Source: JBOGFI01 sp050743365
Lineage (GTDB): Bacteria > Actinomycetota > Acidimicrobiia > IMCC26256 > JACDBD01
Assembly: GCA_050743365.1 (NCBI GenBank)
Contig: JBOGFI010000223.1
Span: 1-6,730, forward strand
Length of the DNA stretch: 6,730 nucleotides
Reading direction: 5' to 3'
Below the pieces are notes generated by a model. The model did not search any database. It was not told the DNA's origin and saw nothing but the letters and a program-made list of their open reading frames with translations. Position numbers and translations under genes: made by a program. Positions 1 through 5,893 of the stretch are shown here, in pieces (within the stretch, counting starts at the first letter, position 1; every line of letters starts with the position of its first letter).

Positions 1-1165
1 CGTCGAGCACGTCCTGGGCGGGATTGGCGTTCCCGGCCGCGACGGCGCGGGAGTCGATGGTGAGGCGCTGTGGGTGGTACCACGCGACGCCGTCCGCTCC
101 CTTGACGTCGATGCCCGAGAACATGGCGGCAAAGCGCCGGATCGGGGTGATCTCGCCGGCGCGGTCCCAGCCGCGGGGATCGCCGCTCTCGGCGAGATGA
201 CCGGCGTTCACCTGAGCGGCCCGCAGGCCCATCGGCGAGGTCTCGGCGTCGAGCGCGTAGCCGAACTGCGCCTCGTGGGTCACCTGCACCGGCGGCTTCA
301 GGATCGCCGGGAACGGGGGCCAGTTCTGCGCGATCGAAGGGGTGTCGGGGTCGACGATCGTGGCAGTCGACCCGAGCGCGCCGAAGACGCCGGCGAGCGG
401 CGCCGGGATCCCGCCGAACGACAGCCACGGTGAGCCGCCCGCCAGACCCTGGAGCGAGAAGGTCGCCTCCTCGGGTGTCACCGGCGCGGGGTTGCTGCCG
501 CCGTCGATGTAGACGAGACCGGAGAGGTCCTCGACCCCCGCCTTGCCGTTGAAGTCCCACGTGGCGTAGGCGGTCAGGATGGTGCCGCCGAGTGAGTGCC
601 CACCCAGCACCACGTCGCCCCCGAGCTTCCCCGCCGCCTTGACCACGCGCCGGAGGTCCTCGACGGTGACGTTCATGCCCCAGTCGCGCGCGTAAGGGAC
701 GGTGGCGTCCTCGACCGGCTCGTGGTGCGGATCGATGTTCGCGTCGGTGAGGTACCCGAGGTAGTAGTCGAAGAGCTCCTGGGACGTGACCTTGCCGCGC
801 TTGCCCTTGCCGAGCACCGCGTGGTCCTCGAGCTGGTTCTCCCGGCGCTCCACCGACCACACCTGCCAGTCGTCGGTCGCTTCGACCACGTCCCGTGCGA
901 GGGGAACGAAGTACCCGCTGCCCGCGGACGTGCCCGGCACCAGCACGAGGACGTTCTTGGCGTCCTCGGGGCCGATCTTGATGACCCCGACGCGGTTCAG
1001 CCCGGCCGGAGTGCCGGGGGCGTCGTGCCCCTTCATCCACTCGACCCGGAGATCGGGCTGCCCGGACCCGCCCTGGGCGCCGGCAGTCGCGGGCCCGAGC
1101 GCCGCGCACATGACGGCGACCACCGCCAGCACGACCAGGCGAACTCGGGTGCTCGTCGAACGCAC
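1..1165 (-). CDS. Secreted alpha/beta hydrolase (partial, C-terminus beyond window)
   Basis: Reading the minus strand from a GTG at 1165 gives 388 residues with no stop before the window edge. A perfect AGGAGG lies five bases upstream (1171-1176), which fixes the start. Residues 1-30 form an export signal: three arginines, then a hydrophobic stretch (LVVLAVVAV) and small residues suiting cleavage near ATA or AGA (26-30). A strand followed by PGTSAGSG (77-84) fits the oxyanion region. GGHSLGG (188-194) is a nucleophile elbow with Ser191 as the catalytic serine. The rest of the fold follows, including VYIDGGSN (218-225). I cannot assign the catalytic His with confidence; it may lie past the edge. 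The product is probably an exported esterase or lipase-like hydrolase of unknown substrate. It is divergent from a MarR gene, and operator-like repeats lie 18-44 bases upstream of its start, so MarR control is likely. The family call is firm; the substrate is not. Confidence 0.88.
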   Translation of the reverse strand, partial: MRSTSTRVRLVVLAVVAVMCAALGPATAGAQGGSGQPDLRVEWMKGHDAPGTPAGLNRVGVIKIGPEDAKNVLVLVPGTSAGSGYFVPLARDVVEATDDWQVWSVERRENQLEDHAVLGKGKRGKVTSQELFDYYLGYLTDANIDPHHEPVEDATVPYARDWGMNVTVEDLRRVVKAAGKLGGDVVLGGHSLGGTILTAYATWDFNGKAGVEDLSGLVYIDGGSNPAPVTPEEATFSLQGLAGGSPWLSFGGIPAPLAGVFGALGSTATIVDPDTPSIAQNWPPFPAILKPPVQVTHEAQFGYALDAETSPMGLRAAQVNAGHLAESGDPRGWDRAGEITPIRRFAAMFSGIDVKGADGVAWYHPQRLTIDSRAVAAGNANPAQDVLD

Positions 1166-1170
1166 GACGC

Positions 1171-1176
1171 CCTCCT
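1171..1176 (-). promoter_or_regulatory. Strong Shine-Dalgarno of the hydrolase
   Basis: AGGAGG on the minus strand, five bases before the GTG at 1165. It decides the start: the only nearby ATG (1183-1181) is out of frame with the hydrolase. Confidence 0.8.
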
Positions 1177-1182
1177 CCCACC

Positions 1183-1209
1183 ATCAAGGACCTTGATATA
1201 CATTCAAGG
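1183..1209. promoter_or_regulatory. Probable MarR operator in the divergent intergenic region
   Basis: ATCAAGG-A-CCTTGAT (1183-1197) is a perfect inverted repeat of seven bases with a one-base centre. A third half-site, TCAAGG (1204-1209), pairs with the CCTTGA at 1191-1196 to make a second inverted repeat of six bases with a seven-base spacer. The half-sites surround TATACAT, one of the few AT-rich spots in the window, and the block sits between the two divergent starts. MarR dimers typically bind such palindromes next to their own gene and a divergent target. A TACATT box at 1199-1204 could be the -10 element for the MarR gene, so repressor binding would cover it. The repeat is seen directly; binding by this MarR is inferred. 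Confidence 0.7.
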
Positions 1210-1214
1210 GAACC

Positions 1215-1703
1215 ATGACTGTCGGTGTCAAGCGTGCGGGGAGCGATCGGTCGGCCGAGGCCGCGCTCCCGAGACCCACCTACCTGGTGAAGCAGCTCCA
1301 GGAGGCCCTGCTCCGACGGCTCGACGACATCACGCGGCGGTTCGACCTCACCACCGGCCAGTACACGACGCTCAGCGTGCTCGCCAAATACCCCGGGATC
1401 TCGTCGGCGCAACTGGCCCGCCTCACCTTCGTGAGCCCGCAGGCGGCCAACGAGATGGTGGGAACGCTCGAAGGCAAGGGTTTCCTTCGGCGCTCGGTCG
1501 ACCGGAGCAACCGGAGCAGGCTCGAAGTGAAGCTGACGCCGGCGGGAACGAGAGCGCTGGCGAGATGCGATGCGCTGGTCGACGAGCTCGAGGGGGAGGT
1601 CTTCCGTGGCGTCGACCCCGAGGACCAAGCGCAGTTTCACCGCATGCTCCACACCTGCCTCCAGGCGATCAGCGAGCCGAGCTCTCGCGCAGGTCGATTG
1701 TGA
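1215..1703 (+). CDS. MarR-family transcriptional regulator
   Basis: A 162-residue protein, a normal length for MarR. It is a dimeric winged helix-turn-helix DNA-binding protein, typically a repressor released by a small phenolic or lipophilic ligand. Residues 22-60 match the N-terminal dimerisation and first DNA-domain helices. SSAQLARLTFVSPQAANEMV (63-82) covers the helix-turn-helix, with recognition helix 73-87. The wing contains DRSNR (96-100), the family's D-R-x-x-R pattern, followed by LTPAG (107-111) and C-terminal dimerisation helices. The ATG at 1215 has a weak purine-rich AAGGGA (1207-1212) two bases upstream, overlapping the last operator half-site, so a bound repressor would also lie over the translation start region. 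It probably regulates itself and the divergent hydrolase. There are cysteines at 118 and 148, but no evidence that they act as a redox switch. The ligand is unknown. Confidence 0.93.
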   Translation: MTVGVKRAGSDRSAEAALPRPTYLVKQLQEALLRRLDDITRRFDLTTGQYTTLSVLAKYPGISSAQLARLTFVSPQAANEMVGTLEGKGFLRRSVDRSNRSRLEVKLTPAGTRALARCDALVDELEGEVFRGVDPEDQAQFHRMLHTCLQAISEPSSRAGRL

Positions 1704-1716
1704 GCGCCGGGGTCTA

Positions 1717-1768
1717 CGGGAAGGCGTGGGCGGAGAAGTCTCGGCGACCGTGCCCGCGAGGCTTCCCG
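1717..1768. terminator. Extended GC-rich hairpin between convergent genes, possible bidirectional terminator
   Basis: CGGGAAG (1717-1723) pairs exactly with CTTCCCG (1762-1768). Inside it, CGTGGGC (1725-1731) pairs with GCCCGCG (1752-1758) with one G-U wobble, leaving a small internal loop and a 20-base terminal loop. It starts 13 bases after the MarR stop and lies 5 bases beyond the ligase stop, the expected place for shared termination. No U-tract follows on either strand, so it would not be a classical intrinsic terminator. Hairpins without U-tracts are often proposed in GC-rich actinobacteria. Confidence 0.4.
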
Positions 1769-1773
1769 CGTGG

Positions 1774-3045
1774 CTACTCGTCGACGATATGCACGGCCTT
1801 GTAGCCGGAGCGGAGCAGGGTGCCTCTCTCGAGGACGTCCACCTCGGCGACGACACCGAGGGCCGACGAGATCGAGCTCCGGACTCGGGCTGCGACCTCG
1901 TCTGGGCTCACCTCCGCCGACTCGACCCGCACCCGCAGCGCCGCATCGCCGGCGGGGCGCACCGCCTGGAAGACCAGCGCCGGCCGGGCGACCTCGGGTA
2001 CCGCGCGCAGAGCCGCTTCGAGCTCGTGGACGAAGAACCACTTGCCCTGGCACTGGAGGAGGTCCTTGAAGCGGCCGCCCCAGAAGGCGCGCACCGTCGT
2101 CTCGCCGCACGGGCACGGGTCGCGCACAACGGCGCAGGCCTCCTCGAGGTCGTAGCGCAGCAGCGCGTTGTCGCGACCGAGGGTGGTGACGACGAGGTTG
2201 CCCCACTGGCCGTCGGGCATGTCGCGCCCGGTGGCGGGGTCGACGGCCTGCACGACGACCCGGTCCTCGTGGACGTGCCCGCCGGGGCTCTCGTCGCAGG
2301 GACCGGCCGCGTACGCGTAGCACTCGATCCCGGCGGTCATGAGCGGGAGGCCCGGTCCCCCGCCGCCGCCGAGCCGGTACGAGGGGAGCTCGAGCGTGAG
2401 GCCGTGGCGATCGGCGACCTCGCGGTAGCGGTCGAGCGAGAACGCCACGAACGACACGTCGGGGCGCACCCGGGCCCACAGCCGCGCTCCCTGCTCGGCG
2501 AGCTCGTCGGTGTCGGGCGGCGGCACCCACAGGTTGAGCATCCCGAAGTGCTCGATCGCGCCCGACATCAACGGGCCGCCGCCGTAGAGGTAGGCGGGGT
2601 GGGCATGGGTCGCGACCATGCCTGGACGGAAGCCGTTGCGCCAGAACATCCGTGCCGCGGAGTCGTACTCCAACTCGAGGTCGTGACGGGTCCACAGCAC
2701 GATCGTCGGCGTGCCGGTCGTACCGGTGGAGGTGCCCAGCCGCACGCACCGCTCCGGACCGCTGAAGCGGTAGTCGCCGAAGGGTGGGTGCTCGCGCTCG
2801 GAGTCGCGCAGGTCCTGCTTGACCGTCGTGGGGATCCCGGCGAGGTCATCGACGCCGCCCACGTCATCGGAGGAATCGATCCCCGCCTCCGTCAGCTTGC
2901 CGCCGAACAGCGGCACGGGCGCCTCGAGGATGCGGCGCACGAGCTCGCGCACACCGGCATCCTGGAGCTCGCGCAGCCGGTCGCGGGGCATCGTCTGGGC
3001 GTCGACATCCCAGAAGCGCCGGTCGCCGCTCGTCGCCGTGCTCAC
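1774..3045 (-). CDS. PaaK-like (phenylacetate-CoA ligase family) adenylate-forming enzyme
   Basis: 423 residues, close to the length of phenylacetate-CoA ligases, which make acyl-AMP from a carboxylic acid and ATP and then the CoA thioester. Seen: a family-like N-terminus (TMPRDRLRELQ, 18-28); the ATP-binding loop STGTTGTP (106-113); HVHED (257-261), matching the H-x-W-E-D region; DPATGRDMPDGQWGNLVVTT (269-288); CPCGE (311-315); GRFKDLL (324-330) at the hinge; and a C-terminal SGYKAVHIVDE with Lys416 as the probable catalytic lysine. Odd points: the usual Y-G-x-S-E motif reads CYAYAAGP, the RYRTGD motif reads RYDLEE (297-302), and the hinge continues QCQGKWFF where RGVNVFP is usual. It may therefore use an unusual acid or not make CoA esters. 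The start is a GTG overlapping the previous gene's stop (GTGA), with no Shine-Dalgarno, so translation is probably coupled. It is the last gene of the four-gene operon. The superfamily is firm; the exact reaction is not. Confidence 0.87.
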   Translation of the reverse strand: MSTATSGDRRFWDVDAQTMPRDRLRELQDAGVRELVRRILEAPVPLFGGKLTEAGIDSSDDVGGVDDLAGIPTTVKQDLRDSEREHPPFGDYRFSGPERCVRLGTSTGTTGTPTIVLWTRHDLELEYDSAARMFWRNGFRPGMVATHAHPAYLYGGGPLMSGAIEHFGMLNLWVPPPDTDELAEQGARLWARVRPDVSFVAFSLDRYREVADRHGLTLELPSYRLGGGGGPGLPLMTAGIECYAYAAGPCDESPGGHVHEDRVVVQAVDPATGRDMPDGQWGNLVVTTLGRDNALLRYDLEEACAVVRDPCPCGETTVRAFWGGRFKDLLQCQGKWFFVHELEAALRAVPEVARPALVFQAVRPAGDAALRVRVESAEVSPDEVAARVRSSISSALGVVAEVDVLERGTLLRSGYKAVHIVDE

Positions 3046-3941
3046 GGCACGTCGATGCCGAGGCGGGCGCGCAGGTCGCCGGCGGACGCGACGGGGCGAC
3101 CGGCGTCGGTGGCCCAGCGCGCCGCCAACTCCACCAGCCGGGGATTGTCGCTGTGCGCGAACGCGATCGGGTTGTCGCCGATCCCGACGCGCACGCCTCC
3201 GCCTCGCTCGAGCGCGGCGCGCCCGAGCTGCTCGATACGGGCGGGATCGGGAATGCCGTAGGGCACCACGAGCCACTCGACGTCGAGGTCGCCCGGGAGC
3301 TGGCGCAGGTGCAGGTCGAGCGCCTCCACGCTGGGTTCGGGCCCGATCGCGGGGCTGCCCCACAGGAGGATCTTGCACAGCACCGGCTCCGTGAGCAGCC
3401 CCGCGCCCGCCAGCGCCGCGATCGTGCGGGTCGAGCCGAGGTCGAACGCCGCGACGGTCGGGACGAGGCCGACCTTGCGGTAGCGGGCGAGCGCGTCGGC
3501 GACGAAGGGCAGCGAGTTGCGGATCACCTCGTAGCCGGGGACGGGCTCGAGCGGAGCGAGCGCGCCGGTGCCCGGGTCCCAGAGCACGAGGTTCACGGTG
3601 GCGACGTCGACCGGCCCCAGCTCCAGGCCGTGGCGCGCTCGCAACGCGAGGCAGTGGCCGAGCCGCTCGTCGACGGCGTCGGGGACGTCGGTCGGGTACG
3701 ACGGGTACGCGAGGACGCATCCGTCGATGAGGTCGAGGGCGACGCCGTAGAGCTCCGCGTCGGCGAGACGCTGCTCACCCGCTTCGTCGACGGCGTGCCA
3801 ATGCACCACCGCCGCACCCGCCTCCGCGCAGCGCCGGGCGTCGGCCGCGCACTCGGACGGCGTCTGCGGCACGTGCGGATGAGCCGCCTTGGTGACGGCC
3901 TCGTTCAGCCCCACCTCGATCACCGCCGCGTCGCGCTCCAT
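3042..3941 (-). CDS. BKACE / DUF849 family beta-keto acid cleavage enzyme (divergent)
   Basis: 299 residues, a full-length family member. BKACE enzymes are metal-dependent TIM barrels that condense a beta-keto acid with acetyl-CoA and split it into acetoacetate and a shorter acyl-CoA; the founding case is Kce of lysine fermentation. Glu14 in GLNEAVTK (11-18) matches Kce Glu14. HWH (47-49) matches the two zinc-binding histidines. VRVGIGDNP (250-258) aligns with the family's R-x-G-L-E-D-N region: Arg251, Asp256 and Asn257 are kept, but the zinc-binding Glu is Gly255. The usual Arg soon after the histidine pair is also absent (HWHAVDEAG). The ATG at 3941 fits the Glu14 numbering; GGGAG (3945-3949) lies only three bases upstream, and I saw no alternative in-frame start just upstream. 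It lies 35 bases after the dehydrogenase gene, and its stop overlaps the ligase start. The family call is good; activity and substrate are open. Confidence 0.87.
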   Translation of the reverse strand: MERDAAVIEVGLNEAVTKAAHPHVPQTPSECAADARRCAEAGAAVVHWHAVDEAGEQRLADAELYGVALDLIDGCVLAYPSYPTDVPDAVDERLGHCLALRARHGLELGPVDVATVNLVLWDPGTGALAPLEPVPGYEVIRNSLPFVADALARYRKVGLVPTVAAFDLGSTRTIAALAGAGLLTEPVLCKILLWGSPAIGPEPSVEALDLHLRQLPGDLDVEWLVVPYGIPDPARIEQLGRAALERGGGVRVGIGDNPIAFAHSDNPRLVELAARWATDAGRPVASAGDLRARLGIDVP

Positions 3942-3976
3942 GTGCTCCCGGGCGGGTGACCGCGCGCAGCTGCGGG

Positions 3977-4798
3977 TCAGAGGTTGAGATCTTTGTTCGG
4001 GCGCACGACGATCTCGGCCACGTGGACGCGCGCTGGGCGGCTCACCGCGTAGAGCACGGCGTCGGCAACGTCGTCGGGGCTGGCGAGGTGGTCGCTGAGC
4101 GCCTGCTGGGCCGCCTCGATCACGTCGTCGGGGAGGCGCTCTCCCTTGGTGACCTCGGCGTCGATGCCGGTCATCGCCACCATCCCCTTCAGTACTTCGG
4201 GGTCGAAGTTGCGGGCGAAGTTCGTGGCCACCGCCCCCGGCATGATGGTGACGACCTGGATGGGATCGTCCATCAACTCCTGGCGCAGGCTGTTGGAGAT
4301 GGTGTTCACGGCGTGCTTTGTCGCGCCATAGACACCCGAGTCGGGCCGGTGGGCCGCGAGCGACGAGATGTTCACGATGTGCCCCTCGGCGCCGCACGCC
4401 CGCATGGCGGCCACCGCGGCCTGACAGCCCGCGAGCAGGCCCAGCACGTTCGTCTCGAGCATCGCCCGCCACCCCTCGGGGTCGGCGTCGACAATCGGCT
4501 CGGGATGGGAGACGCCGGCGTTGTTCACCATGATGTCGAGGCGACCGGTGTCGTCGACGGCGGCGTCGACCAGCCCGCGGACGGCCTCGGGATCGCGGAC
4601 GTCGGCGGTCATCACGCGGGCAGATCCCCCTCCACCCGCGATGCGGTCGGCGGCCTCCTTCATGGCCGACTCGGTGCGGCCGCACAGCACCACGTGGGCA
4701 CCGGCGCCAGCTAGCCGCTCGGCGATGGCTCGCCCGATGCCGCTCGACGCACCCGTGACGACGGCGGTGCGCCCCGAGAGATTGGCGGTGATGGTCAT
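3977..4798 (-). CDS. Short-chain dehydrogenase/reductase (classical SDR, possible 3-hydroxy acid dehydrogenase)
   Basis: 273 residues, within the usual classical SDR range, with an intact active site. The nucleotide loop is TGASSGIG (15-22). The second strand ends in CGR (39-41) with a basic residue and no Asp, which favours NADP(H). ADV (65-67) contacts the adenine, and NNAG is at 92-95. The catalytic tetrad is Asn117, Ser146, Tyr157 and Lys161 (YGATK). The serine-to-tyrosine spacing is two residues shorter than in FabG or YdfG. The C-terminal VHVAEIVVRPNKD resembles the tail of YdfG-type 3-hydroxy acid dehydrogenases, which would suit a step making the beta-keto acid used by the neighbouring BKACE; that link is inference. 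A GAGGAG (4805-4810) six bases upstream supports the ATG. It sits 22 bases after the luciferase-like gene and 35 before the BKACE gene. The fold and active site are clear; the substrate is unknown. Confidence 0.93.
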   Translation of the reverse strand: MTITANLSGRTAVVTGASSGIGRAIAERLAGAGAHVVLCGRTESAMKEAADRIAGGGGSARVMTADVRDPEAVRGLVDAAVDDTGRLDIMVNNAGVSHPEPIVDADPEGWRAMLETNVLGLLAGCQAAVAAMRACGAEGHIVNISSLAAHRPDSGVYGATKHAVNTISNSLRQELMDDPIQVVTIMPGAVATNFARNFDPEVLKGMVAMTGIDAEVTKGERLPDDVIEAAQQALSDHLASPDDVADAVLYAVSRPARVHVAEIVVRPNKDLNL

Positions 4799-4804
4799 GT
4801 GCGG

Positions 4805-4810
4805 CTCCTC
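4805..4810 (-). promoter_or_regulatory. Shine-Dalgarno of the SDR gene
   Basis: GAGGAG on the minus strand, six bases before the ATG at 4798. It is the clearest ribosome binding site inside the operon and contrasts with the weak or missing sites of its neighbours. Confidence 0.7.
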
Positions 4811-4820
4811 GTTGTTGAAG

Positions 4821-5837
4821 TCAGGCGTCTGACCGGAACCCGTCGAGGACGTTCGCCCAGCGGTCGGGGTCGCGCTTGTAGGGGGCGTAGAAGCTGACCC
4901 GGTCGATGAGGTCGCCGTAGCGGGCGAGCATCTTCTTCGGCACGTCTTCGGGCTCGGCGATCACCGCGAACGTGTCGAGGATGTCGTCGGTGACCAGCTC
5001 ACCCATGGCCGCCCACTCGCCCTGCTTCGAGAGGCGGTTGAGCTCGCCCTGGAGGTCTCCCCAGCCGTGCAGCTCCAGGACGCCGCGGTACGCGGGCGTC
5101 GACCCGTAGAACGCGATCTGCTGCTTCGTGCCGCGGCGCGCCTGCTCGACCTCCTGTTCGTTCGTGCCCGTCACGACGAACATGGGGCCCGACACCTCGA
5201 AGTCGGCGCGCTGCTTCCCGGCGCGGGCCCACCCTCGCTCGAGGGCCGGGAGGGTGACCTCGCGCACGTAACGCTCGGTGGTGAAGCCATGCAGCAGGAT
5301 GCCGTCGGCGACCTCGCCGGCCGCCTCCGTCATCCGCTCCCCCACCGCGGCGAGGAACACCTTCGGCGTGCCGTGGCGGTTGGGGCCGGGGTCGAAGAAC
5401 GGCGTCATCAGGGTGTGGCGGTAGAACTCACCCCGGAAGTCCAGCTTCTGGCCGTCGTTCCAGCACGCCCAGATGGCGCGCATCGCCAGGATGAGCTCGC
5501 GCATTCGGGCGGCAGGCTGCGACCACGGCATCGAGAACCGCTTCTCGATGTGGGGCTTGATCTGGCTGCCGAGGCCGAGGACGAAGCGGCCCTGCGAGAA
5601 CGCCTGGAGGTCGTAGCCGACGCTCGCCAGCGTCATCGGGTTGCGGGCGAAGGCGACCGCGATGCCGGTGATGAGCTCGAGGCGCTCGGTGTGCTCGGCC
5701 GCCAGCAGGATCGGGAAGAACGGGTCGTGGCTGGTCTCGGCGCTGAAGGCCCCGTCGTACCCGAGCTCCTCGACCTCCCGGGCGACCTCGGGGACGCCGC
5801 CCAACCCGCCCGCCAGCAGCACCCCGTCGACCTTCAC
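4821..5837 (-). CDS. Luciferase-like, probably F420-dependent oxidoreductase
   Basis: 338 residues, typical for bacterial luciferase-like TIM-barrel flavin/F420 enzymes. Seen: an N-terminal barrel strand (VDGVLLAGGLGG, 3-14); EELGYDGAFSAETSHDPF (23-40), the conserved region after the first helix; ITGIAVAFARNPMTLAS (56-72), with the R-x-P pattern common in the family; and GRFVLGLGSQIKPHIEKRF (83-101), a hallmark with the G-L-G-S phosphate-side loop. PKVFLAAVGERMTEAAGEVADG (158-179) matches the later conserved region, and the protein ends with a helical tail. The layout best recalls the actinobacterial probable F420-dependent oxidoreductases of the MSMEG_2256 type (TIGR03617), from memory. FMN use cannot be excluded. 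The start is GTG at 5837; the ATG at 5850 is out of frame. A TATGGT box eight bases upstream suggests leaderless transcription. It is the first gene of the four-gene operon. The family is firm; the substrate is unknown. Confidence 0.92.
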   Translation of the reverse strand: MKVDGVLLAGGLGGVPEVAREVEELGYDGAFSAETSHDPFFPILLAAEHTERLELITGIAVAFARNPMTLASVGYDLQAFSQGRFVLGLGSQIKPHIEKRFSMPWSQPAARMRELILAMRAIWACWNDGQKLDFRGEFYRHTLMTPFFDPGPNRHGTPKVFLAAVGERMTEAAGEVADGILLHGFTTERYVREVTLPALERGWARAGKQRADFEVSGPMFVVTGTNEQEVEQARRGTKQQIAFYGSTPAYRGVLELHGWGDLQGELNRLSKQGEWAAMGELVTDDILDTFAVIAEPEDVPKKMLARYGDLIDRVSFYAPYKRDPDRWANVLDGFRSDA

Positions 5838-5845
5838 CGCCCCCG

Positions 5846-5851
5846 ACCATA
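5846..5851 (-). promoter_or_regulatory. Candidate -10 element for the operon (leaderless or near-leaderless)
   Basis: TATGGT on the minus strand fits TAnnnT and ends eight bases before the GTG at 5837, so transcription would start at or within a couple of bases of the start codon. A GTGACA (5866-5871) resembles a -35 box, but the 14-base spacing is short. The run of G just before the start codon is a poor Shine-Dalgarno. Confidence 0.45.
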
Positions 5852-5881
5852 GCGATCCGCGTAGCTGTCACACCCCGGCGG

Positions 5882-5887
5882 TATGGT
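5882..5887 (+). promoter_or_regulatory. Candidate -10 element for the RecB-like nuclease (leaderless)
   Basis: TATGGT lies exactly six bases before the ATG at 5894, the spacing expected when the mRNA begins at the start codon. The bases between (CCGGT type) contain no Shine-Dalgarno. No convincing -35 box is seen. Leaderless mRNAs with just a TAnnnT box are common in actinobacteria. Confidence 0.5.
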
Positions 5888-5893
5888 CCGGTC

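Larger units (their letters stand above)
5845..5888. repeat. Inverted repeat spanning the divergent promoter region
   Basis: GACCATA (5845-5851) and TATGGTC (5882-5888) are exact inverted copies separated by 30 bases. Each copy holds the candidate -10 box of the gene it faces, which explains the symmetry without a regulator. A dimeric regulator contacting both arms is the alternative. Confidence 0.5.

Noticed and set aside
596..1804. Plus-strand open frame covering the hydrolase antisense and all of MarR
   Set aside because: The minus-strand hydrolase has a signal peptide, a perfect Shine-Dalgarno and GHSLGG. The MarR frame is convincing, and this frame is neither.
1570..3261. Plus-strand open frame of 563 codons crossing the MarR end and the ligase
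   Set aside because: It overlaps two well-supported genes in other frames, shows no recognisable domain and has the biased composition of a reverse-complement shadow.
3046..3720. Upstream extension of the ligase frame to give 648 residues
   Set aside because: The added part is Arg-rich and lies antiphase inside the BKACE gene. The family-like N-terminus begins just after the GTG at 3045.
3942..4685. Upstream extension of the BKACE frame to give 547 residues (an apparent SDR-BKACE fusion)
   Set aside because: The SDR is read in a different frame with a complete active site and its own stop at 3977. The extension is a shadow frame, not a fusion.
5866..5871. GTGACA as a firm -35 box for the operon promoter
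   Set aside because: It differs from TTGACA by one base, but it is only 14 bases from the -10 candidate, too short for a confident call.
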